Assembly (NCBI RefSeq): GCF_000485595.1
Contig: NW_014578562.1
Coordinates: forward strand, 1 to 49,388
Reading direction: 5' to 3'
DNA from: Priapulus caudatus
Lineage: Eukaryota; Priapulida; Priapulimorpha; Priapulimorphida; Priapulidae
Length of the DNA stretch: 49,388 nucleotides
Under the pieces are notes generated by a model that worked only from the letters and a program-made list of their open reading frames with translations, did not search any database and had not been told where the DNA came from. A program made the translations under genes and the position numbers. Shown here piece after piece: positions 1 through 10,608 of this stretch (its first letter is position 1; each line of letters opens with the position of its first letter).

Positions 1-236
1 TGGGTTGGGAGCTTAGGGGCGGATCAAGCGGGATGGGTGGGGTGGTAACGTGGGAATGAGCTAGGGCAAGGCAGAGGCAGCGGGTTGGGTGGGTGGTGCG
101 TGGGTGATGCTAGGTTCTTTGCAGGAGCAGCAAGGTGGTGGTGCGGTGATGAAGCTAGGCAGGAGCACGCGGTGGTGTGCGTGGATTGAGCATAGGGCAA
201 GGAGCACGCGGGTGGGTGATGCCAGGGCATCTATGC
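1..236 (-). repeat. Degenerate 39-bp minisatellite, minus orientation
   Basis: Diverged copies of a unit whose other-strand reading includes CCCACCCGCTGCTCC. The same unit occurs as a clean tandem array on the plus strand at 3240-3460. Translated on the minus strand it gives the repeating SPTHHPP pattern seen in that array. It lies immediately downstream of the minus-strand SPOP exon, so it is probably intronic. The window starts inside it. Confidence 0.7.
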
Positions 237-244
237 TATAGCAC

Positions 245-358
245 CTTGTCGAGGCCTGCCAGCAGCCTATTAGCCATCTCCTTAAGGTGGGGAACCTTGC
301 CGGTGTAAATAAACATCAGCATCTCCTGCAGCACCTCGTATCCATTGGTCGATGATGT
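245..358 (-). CDS. SPOP: SPOP-like BTB domain exon (separated from its next exon)
   Basis: On the minus strand this reads EVLQEMLMFIYTGKV followed by a stretch ending AGLDK, which matches the end of the BTB dimerisation domain of SPOP, the substrate adaptor of cullin-3 ubiquitin ligases. The exon ends exactly at the Lys codon (245-247) and is followed by a GT donor (GTGCTA). The upstream limit is set by an AG just before ACATCATCG on the minus strand (about 358); the first residues (TSSTNGY) do not match SPOP well, so that edge is uncertain. In SPOP genes the next exon begins Tyr-Ala-Leu-Glu-Arg, which is what is found at 3951, but on the opposite strand. The homology of 245-334 is clear. Whether this is a gene fragment, a paralogue or part of one inverted gene is inference. 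Confidence 0.75.
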
Positions 359-635
359 CTACGCGACCTTGCTTGCTCTCCTCCTCTCATGAAAGCAACA
401 CGACAGAGAACGGCGACCGGTCGCTGAAACAACGCAACACACAACCGAGCCGTGAGCGAGCACGAAGGCAGTTAACTACGGCAGACTCCGTCGTCGCAAC
501 TAATGAGCAGTCTTGTCTACGATTTTGATTAGGTTTTCGAACCTTTCGCTGATCAGCGTTCGCGTCGCAAAAAACACGTATCTAACGTTGTGGCAGCCAT
601 CAGGGCTTCAATATCATGAATGAAGGTTTAGTAAT
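359..635. other. No feature recognised
   Basis: Mixed-composition sequence upstream (minus-strand sense) of the SPOP exon. I see no convincing MATH-domain or BTB exon, RNA gene or repeat here. Confidence 0.4.
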
Positions 636-1110
636 TATTAATAAAAAGGGCAACTATTCGCAAAGGAGTGCCTGTTGTTCCCCCGCGATGTCACGTATTG
701 GCTTTCATGCGAAAGGCCAACTATTTCCAAAAAGTTTCGCCTCGCTCCAACGCATTCATTCTCATTAAAACGCAATGAAGGGATTTCATAAAAGCGCCCA
801 CTATTTCCCAGAATGTTTTCCTTGGTACACGTAAGCATTTCATTTATAAGGAAAGTATTTCCCAGGGGTCCATGATCCACGTCATCTAACCATGTTGAAA
901 GCCTTTAATACCAACTATTATATATACCATCGGGTCTGTTTGTCAGCAGGATCATTAACACACGGCTTTTCATTAAAGTGCAACCGATTTCCAGAGGTTT
1001 TTCCTCAGTCCTCTAACACAGCGTTTCATTAGAAGGGCCAACTAGTTCCAGGGGTCCTGCTTGTCCGCTCCTGCTCTAACAACACCGACTAATATTAGAA
1101 GGCCAACGCC
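636..1110 (+). repeat. Degenerate ~65-75-bp tandem repeat
   Basis: A motif close to CATTAAAAGGCCAACTATTTCC recurs with substitutions and indels at about 640, 705, 765, 845, 895, 970, 1028 and 1090. Each copy is followed by a variable segment containing TCC(A/T)GGGGTCC or a related string. Units are strongly diverged. The open reading frame on the minus strand through this block follows from the repeat and is not treated as a gene. Confidence 0.6.
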
Positions 1111-2029
1111 TCTCCATCCCTGCACAGAAAGTAAAAAAACTGCAAACATCATTAAACCCCGCTCAGACCTCGCACGCGCGTCTCCTACTGACAGCGAATG
1201 GCTTTTGGTGCGCCTGGAATCAACACCACCGACGCAGAGCGGTCCACGTCAACTGAAGCTCTGTCGTGGTCGTTTTTAACAGGCGGCTCGAAATCCGTGG
1301 ACCAGATATTGCGCTTAGCGCGCCCCTGGCGTGCAACGGTGTCAGGTTTCGACCTGTCTCCCAACGACGTTCACGGAGGTCCAAAACGCACGCTCCGCAC
1401 TGCACACGGAAGATAGCGAGATAACGGTCAGCATGCCCGCGCAGATAAACAGCCCCCTGCATAGAGCAGCCACCGCGTGATTACAGTCACCTCTGAGCAA
1501 CAGCCCACCTGCCTAGAGAGCACCTGCAGGCTACGATTTTGAATTTGAAGGTTGCAAGTTACACAACGACCATCATTTCATCAGCATCCAGCGTTCAGAG
1601 TCAGTCGTTAAGTGTTCGTAAATCCACTTTGGATCGTAGATTCATTAGCGAGAGATACTAGTGAAAAAGAGAGAGAGAGCGAGAGACGCTGCACAAGAGC
1701 GGGAAGACATTCTCAAGTCTAGTTTTGACAACAAGTCTCAATCTATGCATGTGTAACCATGAGACCGTCCCTCTCGTGCATTGGTCACTCATAAGCCGTT
1801 AATGAGGCGGCTGACCATTGAAGAATTATGGCCCCCAACTCGCTCAACCTTCCGAGCGTCAGCAGGCGAACACCTGTTCATTAATGCGTTCCCCCTCCTG
1901 CTGAGTTCTCATCACCTCACAGTGAGGCCATCGCAGTCAGGAGAGTGAGCATCGACACAGGTCTGGTACAATGAAAGCTCAACAATTATAATACATGAGA
2001 TGTATAAATATAGATGGTCTCTAGACAAA
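1111..2029. other. Unannotated non-coding stretch
   Basis: I see no gene or clear repeat apart from a short (GA)n run at about 1668-1685. Short overlapping frames on both strands at 1061-1462 have no recognisable domain. Confidence 0.4.
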
Positions 2030-2290
2030 TTACCCCCCCGGACAATACGCCGCGGACTGAAGCTTAGACCGGGGGCCCGCAGACATTTACCCGCGCCGGA
2101 GAATGTGACACGTCGCGGGCGCCGGACAGATTGACCCCGCCGCCCGGACAGTTTGAGCTCCCCGACAAGTTGTGAGCGCCCCGGCGGACGCATGTTAACC
2201 CCGCCGGGACAGAGGGTTGATCCCCCGGGAGCATTTGTGACCCCCAGGGAAGAGGTGTACGCGGGGGGGGGGACACCCGGCACGTGTTAC
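2030..2290 (+). repeat. GC-rich ~23-bp degenerate minisatellite
   Basis: Units of the type CCGCC(G)GGACAGATTGTGACC recur roughly every 19-26 bases (for example at 2095, 2120, 2143, 2190 and 2208). A run of nine Gs lies near 2263. Composition is abruptly GC-rich compared with the flanks. No coding signal is accepted. Confidence 0.6.
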
Positions 2291-2399
2291 CGGGCCTCGA
2301 AGCAAGGGGATGGCTGGCCGGACCGCGGGAGCAGGAGACAGTGTTGTTACTCAGCTTGGGTTTTATTAAGCGAGTGGTGAAGGGGGGGCATGGCGTGAG

Positions 2400-3190
2400 T
2401 TGACAGTGACGGGAGGAGTCGGAGAGGAAGGCAGAAGGGTGTGGAGGAAGAGGGGGAGAGAGGTGACGGGAGGTGGGTGGGAGGAGCGAGAGATGGAGGA
2501 GTGGAGGGTGGGAGGAGAGGGGAGCGGGGTGGAGGGAGGAGGGGAGAAGCGGTGGGAGAAAAGCGTGCGGGGATGGGATAGAGGCGGGAGAGAGGTGGGA
2601 GGAGAGGGGGAGAAGTGGAGGAGGAGAGAGGAGGAGAGGAGCGTGGTGGACGGACGGAGGAGAGAGAAGGAGGTGGCGGAGGGGATGCGGGAGAACGTGG
2701 GAGAAGGTGGTGGAGGGAGGAGGGGATGTAAGGGTGCGAGGCAGGAAGAGGGGAGAAGGTGGAGGAGGAGGAGAGGAGGAGTTAGAGGACGAAAGGAGAA
2801 GGTAGAGGATGGCCGGGAAGAAGGTGGTGGCAGGGGAGAAAGGAAGAAAAGAGGACGAGAGGAGTGGAGGAGGAGGACGCGGAGGAGAGCGAGGAAGTGG
2901 GGGAGGTAGACGAAGGGAGGTAGGTGCGAGGCCAGGTGTGGAGGAGGTAGAGAAGGTGGGCTGGTGGAGGAGGAGGAGGAGGAGATGAGTTGGAAGGAGG
3001 AGGAGAGGAGAGGAGGAAGAGGGTGGAGGAGGAAAGGACATGAGGAAAGAGAAAGGGGGAGAACGTAGGGAGAAGGTGGCGGAGACAGGAGAGGAGGAGT
3101 GAGAGGTGGAGGAGGAGGAGGAGATTGAGGTGGAGGAGGAGGAGGAGATGAGGTGGAGAGAGAAGAGAGGAGAGGAGGATGAGGAGGTGG
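2400..3190 (+). repeat. ~800-base polypurine (GGA/GAGG) tract
   Basis: The plus strand is almost entirely G and A, with GGAGGA, GAGGTGG and GGGAGA motifs and only scattered T/C. Such homopurine:homopyrimidine blocks can adopt triplex or G-quadruplex structures. The long frames on both strands, Glu/Arg/Gly-rich one way and Ser/Pro/Leu-rich the other, are products of composition. Confidence 0.85.
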
Positions 3191-3235
3191 GGGCAGGAAA
3201 GGGCGCCTCTACCTCCTCTTACCTCATGCCACTCC

Positions 3236-3465
3236 CCTCTCCTCCCGCACCACCCACCCGCTGCTCCTGCCCCTAGCTCACCCACGCACCACCCACCCGC
3301 TGCTCCTGCCCCTAGCTCACCCACGCACCACCCACCCGCTGCTCCTGCCCCTAGCTCACCCACGCATCACCCACCCGCTGCTCCTGCCCCTAGCTCACCC
3401 ACGCACCACCCACCCGCTGCTCCTGCCCCTAGCTCACCCACGCATCACCCATTGCTTGCCGAAGC
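3236..3465 (+). repeat. 39-bp tandem minisatellite (about 5-6 units)
   Basis: Near-identical 39-bp units with the core CGCTGCTCCTGCCCCTAGCT followed by CACCCACGCACCACCCACC. The period is a multiple of three, so it reads as a 13-residue Pro/Ala/Ser repeat, but nothing indicates translation. The same family lies inverted at 1-236. It precedes the plus-strand SPOP exon at 3951 and is probably intronic. Confidence 0.9.
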
Positions 3466-3589
3466 ACCGTTTTTCCTCCCTTCCAAAGGCTCGTCCACGC
3501 CCGGCCCTGCCTCTGTGTTTCGCTCCTGTCCCACCCGTGCCCCACCCGTGCCCTGCCCATGCTCAGTTTGAAGGGTATTTGACAATTTT

Positions 3590-3645
3590 ATTAGCCCTCA
3601 TCCTAACCCTAACTTTAACCTTAAACGTAATCCTAACTTGAGCAA
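3590..3645 (+). repeat. Short telomere-like CCCTAA-related run
   Basis: Contains CCTAACCCTAAC followed by degenerate TTTAACC/TTAAAC copies. A short interstitial telomere-like tract, far smaller than the one at 10.66-10.94 kb. Confidence 0.5.
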
Positions 3646-3950
3646 TCACATCCTAGTTATAATACGGGTTTAATGTGCCCTTTCGATGCGCAGTATTTGG
3701 TCGTGATCATCCAAACTGTAGACATGCGATGTGTAGACAAGTTTCAGAGCTACAGAGTTGTGTTGCATTTGGAAATAGCTAGATGTCATGAAGAATTTTG
3801 GGGAAAAAAGGGTTTTATTGTAATCCGCAATTCGTGGGAAGGACTTTAGATTTTAAAGGCGGGGAAGTAAATGCAAATAGAGTGACCAATGCGACATAGG
3901 GAATGCGTGCCCGCCCATGCTGATGCAGGTGCTCTGTGTTTGCTTTGCAG

Positions 3951-4093
3951 TATGCACTAGAGAGGTTGAAGATCATGTGTGAGGAAGCTCTCTACTCAAA
4001 CCTGAACACAGACAACGTAGCTGACATCCTCATCCTCGCAGATCTACACAGCGCTGAGCAGCTGAAAAGCGAGTGCATCAACTTTGTCAAGTT
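3951..4093 (+). CDS. SPOP: SPOP-like exon: end of BTB / BACK-like region
   Basis: Preceded by a good acceptor (TTTGCAG) and followed by a consensus donor (GTGAGT at 4094). The 143 bases read [17 protein letters not shown], then a stretch containing [17 protein letters not shown] and ending INFVK. These are hallmark residues of SPOP between the BTB domain and the BACK-like C-terminal region used in cullin-3 binding and oligomerisation. No stop or frameshift is present. The expected preceding exon (ending in Asp-Lys) is on the minus strand at 245-358. Homology is very clear; expression and completeness cannot be judged. Confidence 0.9.
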
Positions 4094-4780
<687 letters not shown>

Positions 4781-4929
4781 GCTACGCGACGGACGTCACC
4801 GAGACTCACGGGTGGAAGCAGATGCTAGAGTCGCATAGTCACTGTCACCTCATCACGGAGTTGGTTCGCGCACTAGACAGCCAGCAGTTGCCTCCGCTCG
4901 GCCCGCCGCAGAAGCGCTGCAAGTACTAA
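4781..4929 (+). CDS. SPOP: SPOP-like terminal exon
   Basis: Reads YATDVTETHGWKQMLESH, continues through LITELVRAL and ends LGPPQKRCKY with stop TAA (4927-4929). This matches the C-terminus of SPOP (ATDV..T.GWK, then the GPP.KR nuclear-localisation-type tail). The frame is open from 4756. No canonical AG acceptor lies between 4756 and 4783, so either the intron border is non-canonical, the sequence next to the (GA)n run is misassembled, or the gene is decaying. The coding homology itself is clear. Confidence 0.85.
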
Positions 4930-5051
4930 CCCTGTGCACCGTCGCTCGCCAGCACATTTTGACAATTTCTTTTGTTTGTGTGCGTCATGCAAGCGTGCGT
5001 GTGTACGTGTCTGCGTGTGTTTGTGGGTGTCTGCATGTGTATATATATATG

Positions 5052-5108
5052 TATCAGGAGCTAATAATGACAAATTTGTCACAAATTTGTCATTATTAGC
5101 TCCTGATA
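5052..5108. repeat. Perfect palindrome, 28-bp arms, 1-base spacer
   Basis: 5052-5079 is the exact reverse complement of 5081-5108 (arm begins TATCAGGAGCTAATAATG). Lies about 120 bp beyond the SPOP stop codon. Could be a hairpin or MITE remnant. Confidence 0.9.
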
Positions 5109-5299
5109 TGTATCAATATACCATATTTATCAGAACAATAGCGTATTTTCTTTGTAATAATGTTCTTATTTCATTTTTATTACGTTTAACCCATTTGCAT
5201 TTAATCCTGCATAATGTTTATCTTATGCGCATACACTACCTTTCTCGCTTCTCATCTATCGTTTTCCATATGTATTATATATGTATATTATGTGAAAAA

Positions 5300-5380
5300 C
5301 TGATGATTATTTGTGATGAAACAGTGATTGTACGCATTGTGTTGTTGATGGTTGTAATAATAATGATGATAATAATGCTG

Positions 5381-5423
<43 letters not shown>

Positions 5424-5580
5424 GCATTATCATCATTATTATTAACAATATACAACCATCATATTGAACTGATATATAGTTATGATATTATTTGTGATAA
5501 AACAGTGATTGTACCGTACGTATTATAATAATCATGATAATAATTAATGCTGAATGTGAAAAATTGATGTACGTGTTGTG
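5300..5580. repeat. Inverted repeat around (AT)n plus a direct duplication
   Basis: GATGGTTGTA near 5347 and the ATAATGATGATAATAATGCTGA block are repeated inverted at about 5421-5462 across an (AT)n loop (5384-5421). TTATTTGTGAT(G/A)AAACAGTGATTGTAC occurs directly at about 5308 and 5488, and the GATAATAAT(TA)ATGCTGA block recurs near 5537. This resembles an AT-rich fold-back element with a duplicated flank. Confidence 0.75.
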
Positions 5581-6780
5581 TGTGATACAATAGATTTTTT
5601 CAAATTAATTTACTCTTGTTGGTTTTCATTTGAATTGTTTGATTTGCATATATAGAAATTCAATCCATAGTTTCTACATTGAATAGTAACATCTACAAGC
5701 ACAACCTGCAAATACTTGTAGTTACAATATATAATTGTTTATTTACATTGAATTAATACAGAGTTAAATGATAAGTGACATGGTTTACATATATGATCTC
5801 AATCCTGTTCACCATTAGTTTCCCACATTACATCCTCTACCCTAGCATTCAAACCATACAGTAAATTAATAATTAATTACTGAATTGATACCGAGTGACA
5901 TGATTTACATATAATGATCTCATCAAAGATGAACAACACACATACTACGTGCCATCTGCATTCAATACCACTGCCAACTTTCTGTAAAACATCTGTCGTC
6001 CTCATTGCAATGAATATGTAATGTAATAACTGCTATACTACGTAAATATCTGCTCTAGCCCTGCCACTACCCGAACCTAAACTCGTCTGTAATAACATAG
6101 AATACAGAATCTATACGCCCTACGGTTGAACGTCATGTTAGCGTTTCGCATTAAAACCTGAATCTTTGTCACTGCTTTCATTTTGACAAAAAAAATGTGT
6201 ATATCTCTGCATAGAATTTCTCAATTATTTAATCAGTCTCAGTTTATATACATTTCATCATAATTGCCTCAGAATGCTAACTGTCTGCGTGTTATATAGC
6301 TATATGTATTATTCTTCTATTCTAGACATACGGACTAATGCCCGATACCTACTATATATGATGGAAGGCTTAATTAGGCTTATAATTATCTGTATAATAG
6401 TCTGCTTTCAGTATAGCAGAATGTGACACAGCTGATGTGCTGAAAATTAGTCTTTAGATTAATTAGGTCTTAGAATGAGTAGAGGTACGGGTGTGCAGCA
6501 CTGCAGAGAAGACGCATGCTGTCCTATCGCTAACCCATCCAGAGAGACGACAAATTGCTGGCAATTTGGTACGACTAGTCAAAAGTATAATTTCAACAAA
6601 AAACTGTCTAAATTTACATGAAAAATTATATAAAATAAGAGATGATGAAAAAGTATGATATATGAACTGCTGACATCTTTGGCTGATCTCGCGAAAAGTG
6701 AAGTTCTAGTTGATGAACCCGTCTACATGAATAGGTTCAGCAGTTGCATGTCAATCCTCTATGGGAGGTGTTAGTATTGC
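5581..6780. other. AT-rich intergenic DNA
   Basis: No coding region is recognised. A diverged direct duplication of the motif AGTGACATG(G/A)TTTACATAT lies near 5775 and 5895. Confidence 0.45.
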
Positions 6781-6794
6781 ACGCACGTGCATGC

Positions 6795-6874
6795 TAGATA
6801 CAATAATGTAACCCAAACCCAAGAGGATAGGGGATCCCCTATCCTCTTGGGTTTGGGTTACATTATTGTATCTA
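6795..6874. repeat. Perfect zero-spacer palindrome, 40-bp arms
   Basis: 6795-6834 and 6835-6874 are exact reverse complements centred on GGGATCCC. Outside a small bulge, pairing resumes with GCATGCACG on both sides. Such a perfect fold-back is either a young hairpin/MITE or an assembly or library artefact. Confidence 0.92.
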
Positions 6875-7391
6875 GTGCATGCACGCAGACACGTACACGT
6901 ACATGGTCGTGAAGCCTCAGTCGACTTTACGAAAGTAGAATATAATTATTACTAATTTACGGCTAATTAATAACTAACGGCTACCGCTAATTATACTAAT
7001 TTATATGGTAGTCGCATAAATAGGTTGTTAGTATAGTTTAATTAACGACTGTTACAGCTTATTTACATTTCCTTTATTATGAGTTGGTAAATCACTCTTA
7101 CGTCGGAGTACCTTTTAATTGAAATACGTACGAAGCATTTTTTCTTTTATACGTCAGTATAAACATCAACAATAATATCATTTAGCGAGATTTAAAAGTT
7201 ATATGTCAAGTATCAAATACGATAATAGAGCAGCACACAGAATTCTACGCTGTTGCAAACATGTTTCATGCAACATGTTGCAACTTCCAGTGCGCTATTC
7301 TCACGAGCTGTTTACCGCAGCTCAGTTACGTTAGATGGCGCCACTTACACATACCCTGATCTAACAATCGGGTACCCTCGGACCCATAGAA

Positions 7392-7492
7392 ATCAAGGAG
7401 CTACATATAACACATGTATATATATGTTATGTATATATATATGTATATATACATATGTATTATATGTTATATGTTATATGTAGCTCCTTGAT
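7392..7492. repeat. Inverted repeat with AT-rich loop
   Basis: ATCAAGGAGCTACATATAAC at 7392-7411 is the exact reverse complement of 7473-7492. The 61-base interior is (TATA/TATG)-rich and largely self-complementary. Both arms are flanked by ATAGAAAT-like sequence, a possible target duplication. Confidence 0.85.
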
Positions 7493-7771
7493 AGAAATAG
7501 ATGTCAATCCTCAGGGTCAATCAAGAACATAGGCCGCCGAAATTTAAACAAAAGGCAGCTACTAACCACTCTTGCTCACTCGGCGAGGCGGTGTGGCTCG
7601 CAGGGAGATTGCGGTGGGATATATCCTTGCATATATATTTGCAGGGAGATACTGTCGTAGGTTATAGAATGCCATGACAATTTACTTGGCAATTCGTGTC
7701 AAGTATGGATTTATATCATTGTGGTCAGTGAGATTTTTGTTGGCGGCAGTGTGAAGCCATAGCTGCTAGCA

Positions 7772-7942
7772 TTGGGATACCATGGTGCTGGCTTTGGTAC
7801 CATAGGTAATAGGTTGTATAAAATTGTGTACAGTTATTATATGGGGAGGGGGGATGTGTTCAATGAAGGAGTTATTGTAGACGGTATGATGGACAAAGAA
7901 CGGAATTTATTTATTGTTGGGCTCTATTTCGTCAGGAACAGG
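7772..7942 (+). CDS. Weak exon candidate, unknown product
   Basis: An open frame with a protein-like composition (GYHGAGFGTIGNRLYKIVYS, later MMDKERNLFIVGLYF) runs up to a GTGC repeat at 7941 that includes a possible GT donor. I recognise no family. It could be chance in non-coding DNA. Confidence 0.15.
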
Positions 7943-7973
7943 TGTGTGTGCGTGCGTGCGTGCGTGCGTGCGT
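7935..7973 (+). repeat. (GTGC)n microsatellite
   Basis: Tandem GTGTGTGC then GTGC/GTGCGTGC copies. Short and clean. Confidence 0.9.
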
Positions 7974-8531
7974 TCGAGATTCCGACACATTCCAAGTTTT
8001 CTTAGGGGACCACGTTCCCAGACCTGCCTGGTTCCACCCCACAACGGACCATGAAGTGCTTCATCACACATTGTAGTTGAAGTGCAGTTGGATTATTATT
8101 CCACCCACCTAGAACACAAAAACAATTCGTGCATAATCATTATCAAATATAATATCTGTGTCATTTAGTGTCCCTCTTATAAACCAATCATAATTGTAAC
8201 TTGGCACATCGCCCGCTCGCCAAAGTTGAGTAAAATTAATGTCGGGTAACTAAAAACAAAAACTGACCCGCTCATTTCCGTATGTAAAATAATATATATA
8301 TATATATAAAATATATATGGGACTTGTAGTGTACGTGTTGATTGTCATAAAGGTCATTAGTTTACAATAAAATTTAATAACTAACTAGATATTAGTGTAT
8401 GAAAGTGCGTAAAGGCTCAGACAGACAATCACAAATGAATATATTAGGATTTAACTTGAGAAAAGAATCTCTAGTATCTCTAAAGTCGGCAGCATATATA
8501 CACGAATAGCAAGACTACAGAACTCGATCTA

Positions 8532-8613
8532 ATGTAGTCACACCAGGCAAGTAGTAAGCTCACCAGGGTACTATATGTAGTCACACCAGGCAAGTAGTAA
8601 GCTCACCAGGGTG
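8532..8613 (+). repeat. 43-bp direct duplication
   Basis: The segment starting ATGTAGTCACACCAGGCAAG at 8532 is repeated at 8575 with almost no change, ending CTCACCAGGGT in both copies. Confidence 0.95.
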
Positions 8614-8767
8614 CTGAACACTGCATAGAAAGATTTGGTAGGTTAAAGTGCAGAAAAGCAGTACAGGGAAAGAGTTGCAAGAGGTGTGGGGTGCGTTGGA
8701 ACGAATGTTAGTTGAGACGGACACTATAGCATTGACACGACTATAACATTAACGGCAGATGGTATAC

Positions 8768-8908
8768 TCCTTCAGGCAGCGTGCCATCTGTGTTGTTGTC
8801 GCCACAAACAGGACAACCTTCTATATAGATTACACTGGCCCATTCAGAAACTCGGTTCATTCGCCTAATCGCACGTAGACCAATCCCATCGAAGACAATG
8901 TTTCGTGG
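8768..8908 (-). CDS. Candidate coding exon, cysteine-containing, unknown family
   Basis: On the minus strand an AG (TTAG) is followed by 47 codons and a possible GT donor (GTATAC): NIVFDGIGLRAIRRM, then SEWASVIYIEGCPVCGDNNT. Composition is protein-like, with a CPVC motif and no stop, and the exon length is a multiple of three. I cannot place it in a family. It lies in otherwise AT-rich intergenic DNA and could be an orphan exon, an old transposon piece or chance. Confidence 0.3.
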
Positions 8909-10080
8909 CTAATCGTCCAGTTATCACGCAAATGCGCAATCTTGCGAGAAGAAAAATGCATTGCCAATATTTGTTCTTGTATACTTCCTTGTTCTGAGCA
9001 GATATAATACCCTAGCTACGACTACAGGAAAATGATAAAGCTTCAGTGAGATGGATCTAAATCTAATATATAATGCTATATTGATTATAGATTACTGATA
9101 TTATTAGTCTGCAGTTAATTTATTGTGTCAACATTTTGTGGTTGAGTGATCTATATTAACATGAAAACGTGTAATTACAGGCAATTCTGGCTACTGCGCA
9201 GTGTTAGCGATATCACCATTGAACATCTAAAACCACCTTGAGCTGCTTTTTAATGCCATCAGAAGAGCAGGTACGTCAGGTTGTCTTTTTAAATAATCTG
9301 GTTCCTTTCCTTTGAAGTTCAAACCAATTCTCCCAGATGGCTATCAGCTTTATAAGTAACTTGTACGATGAAGCTGAGCTTGTACGTGAGCACGTAGCGT
9401 TAGTGCCCAAGGAGCTCTGGCACTAACTCCATCATGGTCTGGATGGTGATGCTGAACACTAACACACACATCTGCGGATTTCACCCTACGCCTACGCCTA
9501 CTCCCTAACCATATCAAATAGTTACCAGGGTACGTTCCGGCAGTACCCAGGGAGACATAGACCCTATGATCGCTAGTATGGTGTATGATAATAGTCACAT
9601 GATTTCTTACCCGGGTAATATTATTCTATTATATTCTTACATTCTAAAGTAACTAATTTATATCTAAATCCAAAACTATCTCGATTAGTTTCTAAATTTT
9701 ATTCATTTATTGCTAAACCAGTCATCATTTTTAAAGTAAATTGATAACAACAAGTGCTGGTAGTATTTACAATGACCTTACTTTAGAAATCTGAATTTTT
9801 TTCTGAAATTTCCCAAACTAAACACAAGTCAACAAACCGTATAATGCTTAGCTAGAAGAATTAGTAATTCCTATTAACAAATGCCGCATAGCGACAGTGC
9901 TCAACTAACGTGTACTGTAGCCAGGTATTCTTCTGATAAACTCACTGGCAACCGAATCAAGTGCGCCCTCCCGCCACCGCGTTCGCGCTCAGGTATAGCA
10001 AAGCCTAGCTATCATAGATTTTAGATCTGTATTAGTAGTATCTTAGATATATGCTCGATGATTAAATTTCTAAAATTCTA
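8909..10080. other. Intergenic DNA, little recognisable
   Basis: A minus-strand open frame at 9350-9598 (about 82 codons) has no recognised domain. Otherwise I see nothing I can support here. Confidence 0.35.
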
Positions 10081-10084
10081 GATA

Positions 10085-10205
10085 CCTATAGACACATGTC
10101 TTAGCTATACTCTCTGTGAATATTGAGTTTATTGACGCACGATTAGTTAATATATTAGCAAATATATGCGTACCGTAATCTCCCGTACCGGCCTGGATAT
10201 AGTGT
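10085..10205 (+). repeat. Dispersed repeat R, copy 1
   Basis: Contains CTTAGCTATACTCTCTGTG, AATATTGAGTTTATTGACGC and, at its end, CCGTAATCTCCCGTACCGGC. A nearly identical direct copy lies at 10450-10568 and an inverted partner between them. Confidence 0.85.
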
Positions 10206-10334
10206 TGCGATTTCTATGGGTCCGAGCATAGAAATAGATAGATAACCTAGAATGCTGATTCGCCCATCTCCCTGTACTTAACAAATGACGCCAGAGCTGT
10301 ATCTTTATTACTGTACTACCGGTAATTCACTTCC

Positions 10335-10440
10335 GCGCGCATATATTTGCTATATTGACTAATCGTGCGTCAATAAACTCAATATTCACAAAGAGTATAT
10401 GAATTCAAGCCGGTACGGGAGATCATTTGCATAATATATT
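10335..10440 (-). repeat. Dispersed repeat R, inverted copy
   Basis: Carries CTAATCGTGCGTCAATAAAC, TCAATATTCACA and CCGGTACGGGAGAT, the reverse complement of the ordered motifs of copy 1. It is more diverged at its 3' edge. Confidence 0.8.
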
Positions 10441-10449
10441 CTAGATTAC

Positions 10450-10568
10450 TTAGCTGTCTTAGCTATGTCTCAGCTATACTCTCTGTGAATATTGAGTTTA
10501 TTGACGCGCGATTAGTCAATATATTAGCAAATATATGCGTACCGTAATCTCCCGTACCGGCCTGAATA
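10450..10568 (+). repeat. Dispersed repeat R, copy 2
   Basis: Direct copy of 10085-10205, again ending in CCCGTACCGGCCTG. With the inverted middle copy it gives a +,-,+ arrangement. A strongly diverged relative is seen near 36005-36115. Confidence 0.85.
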
Positions 10569-10608
10569 TAGACAAACCCGTTTCAATTGCTTGAAATTGT
10601 TGGGTGTT

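Noticed and set aside
638-880. An 80-residue minus-strand protein
   Set aside because: The frame runs through the degenerate 65-75-bp tandem repeat and has no domain.
2064-3041. A 325-residue Ser/Pro/Leu-rich protein on the minus strand
   Set aside because: It is the translation of the polypyrimidine strand of the GGA tract and of GC minisatellite; there is no domain or codon signal.
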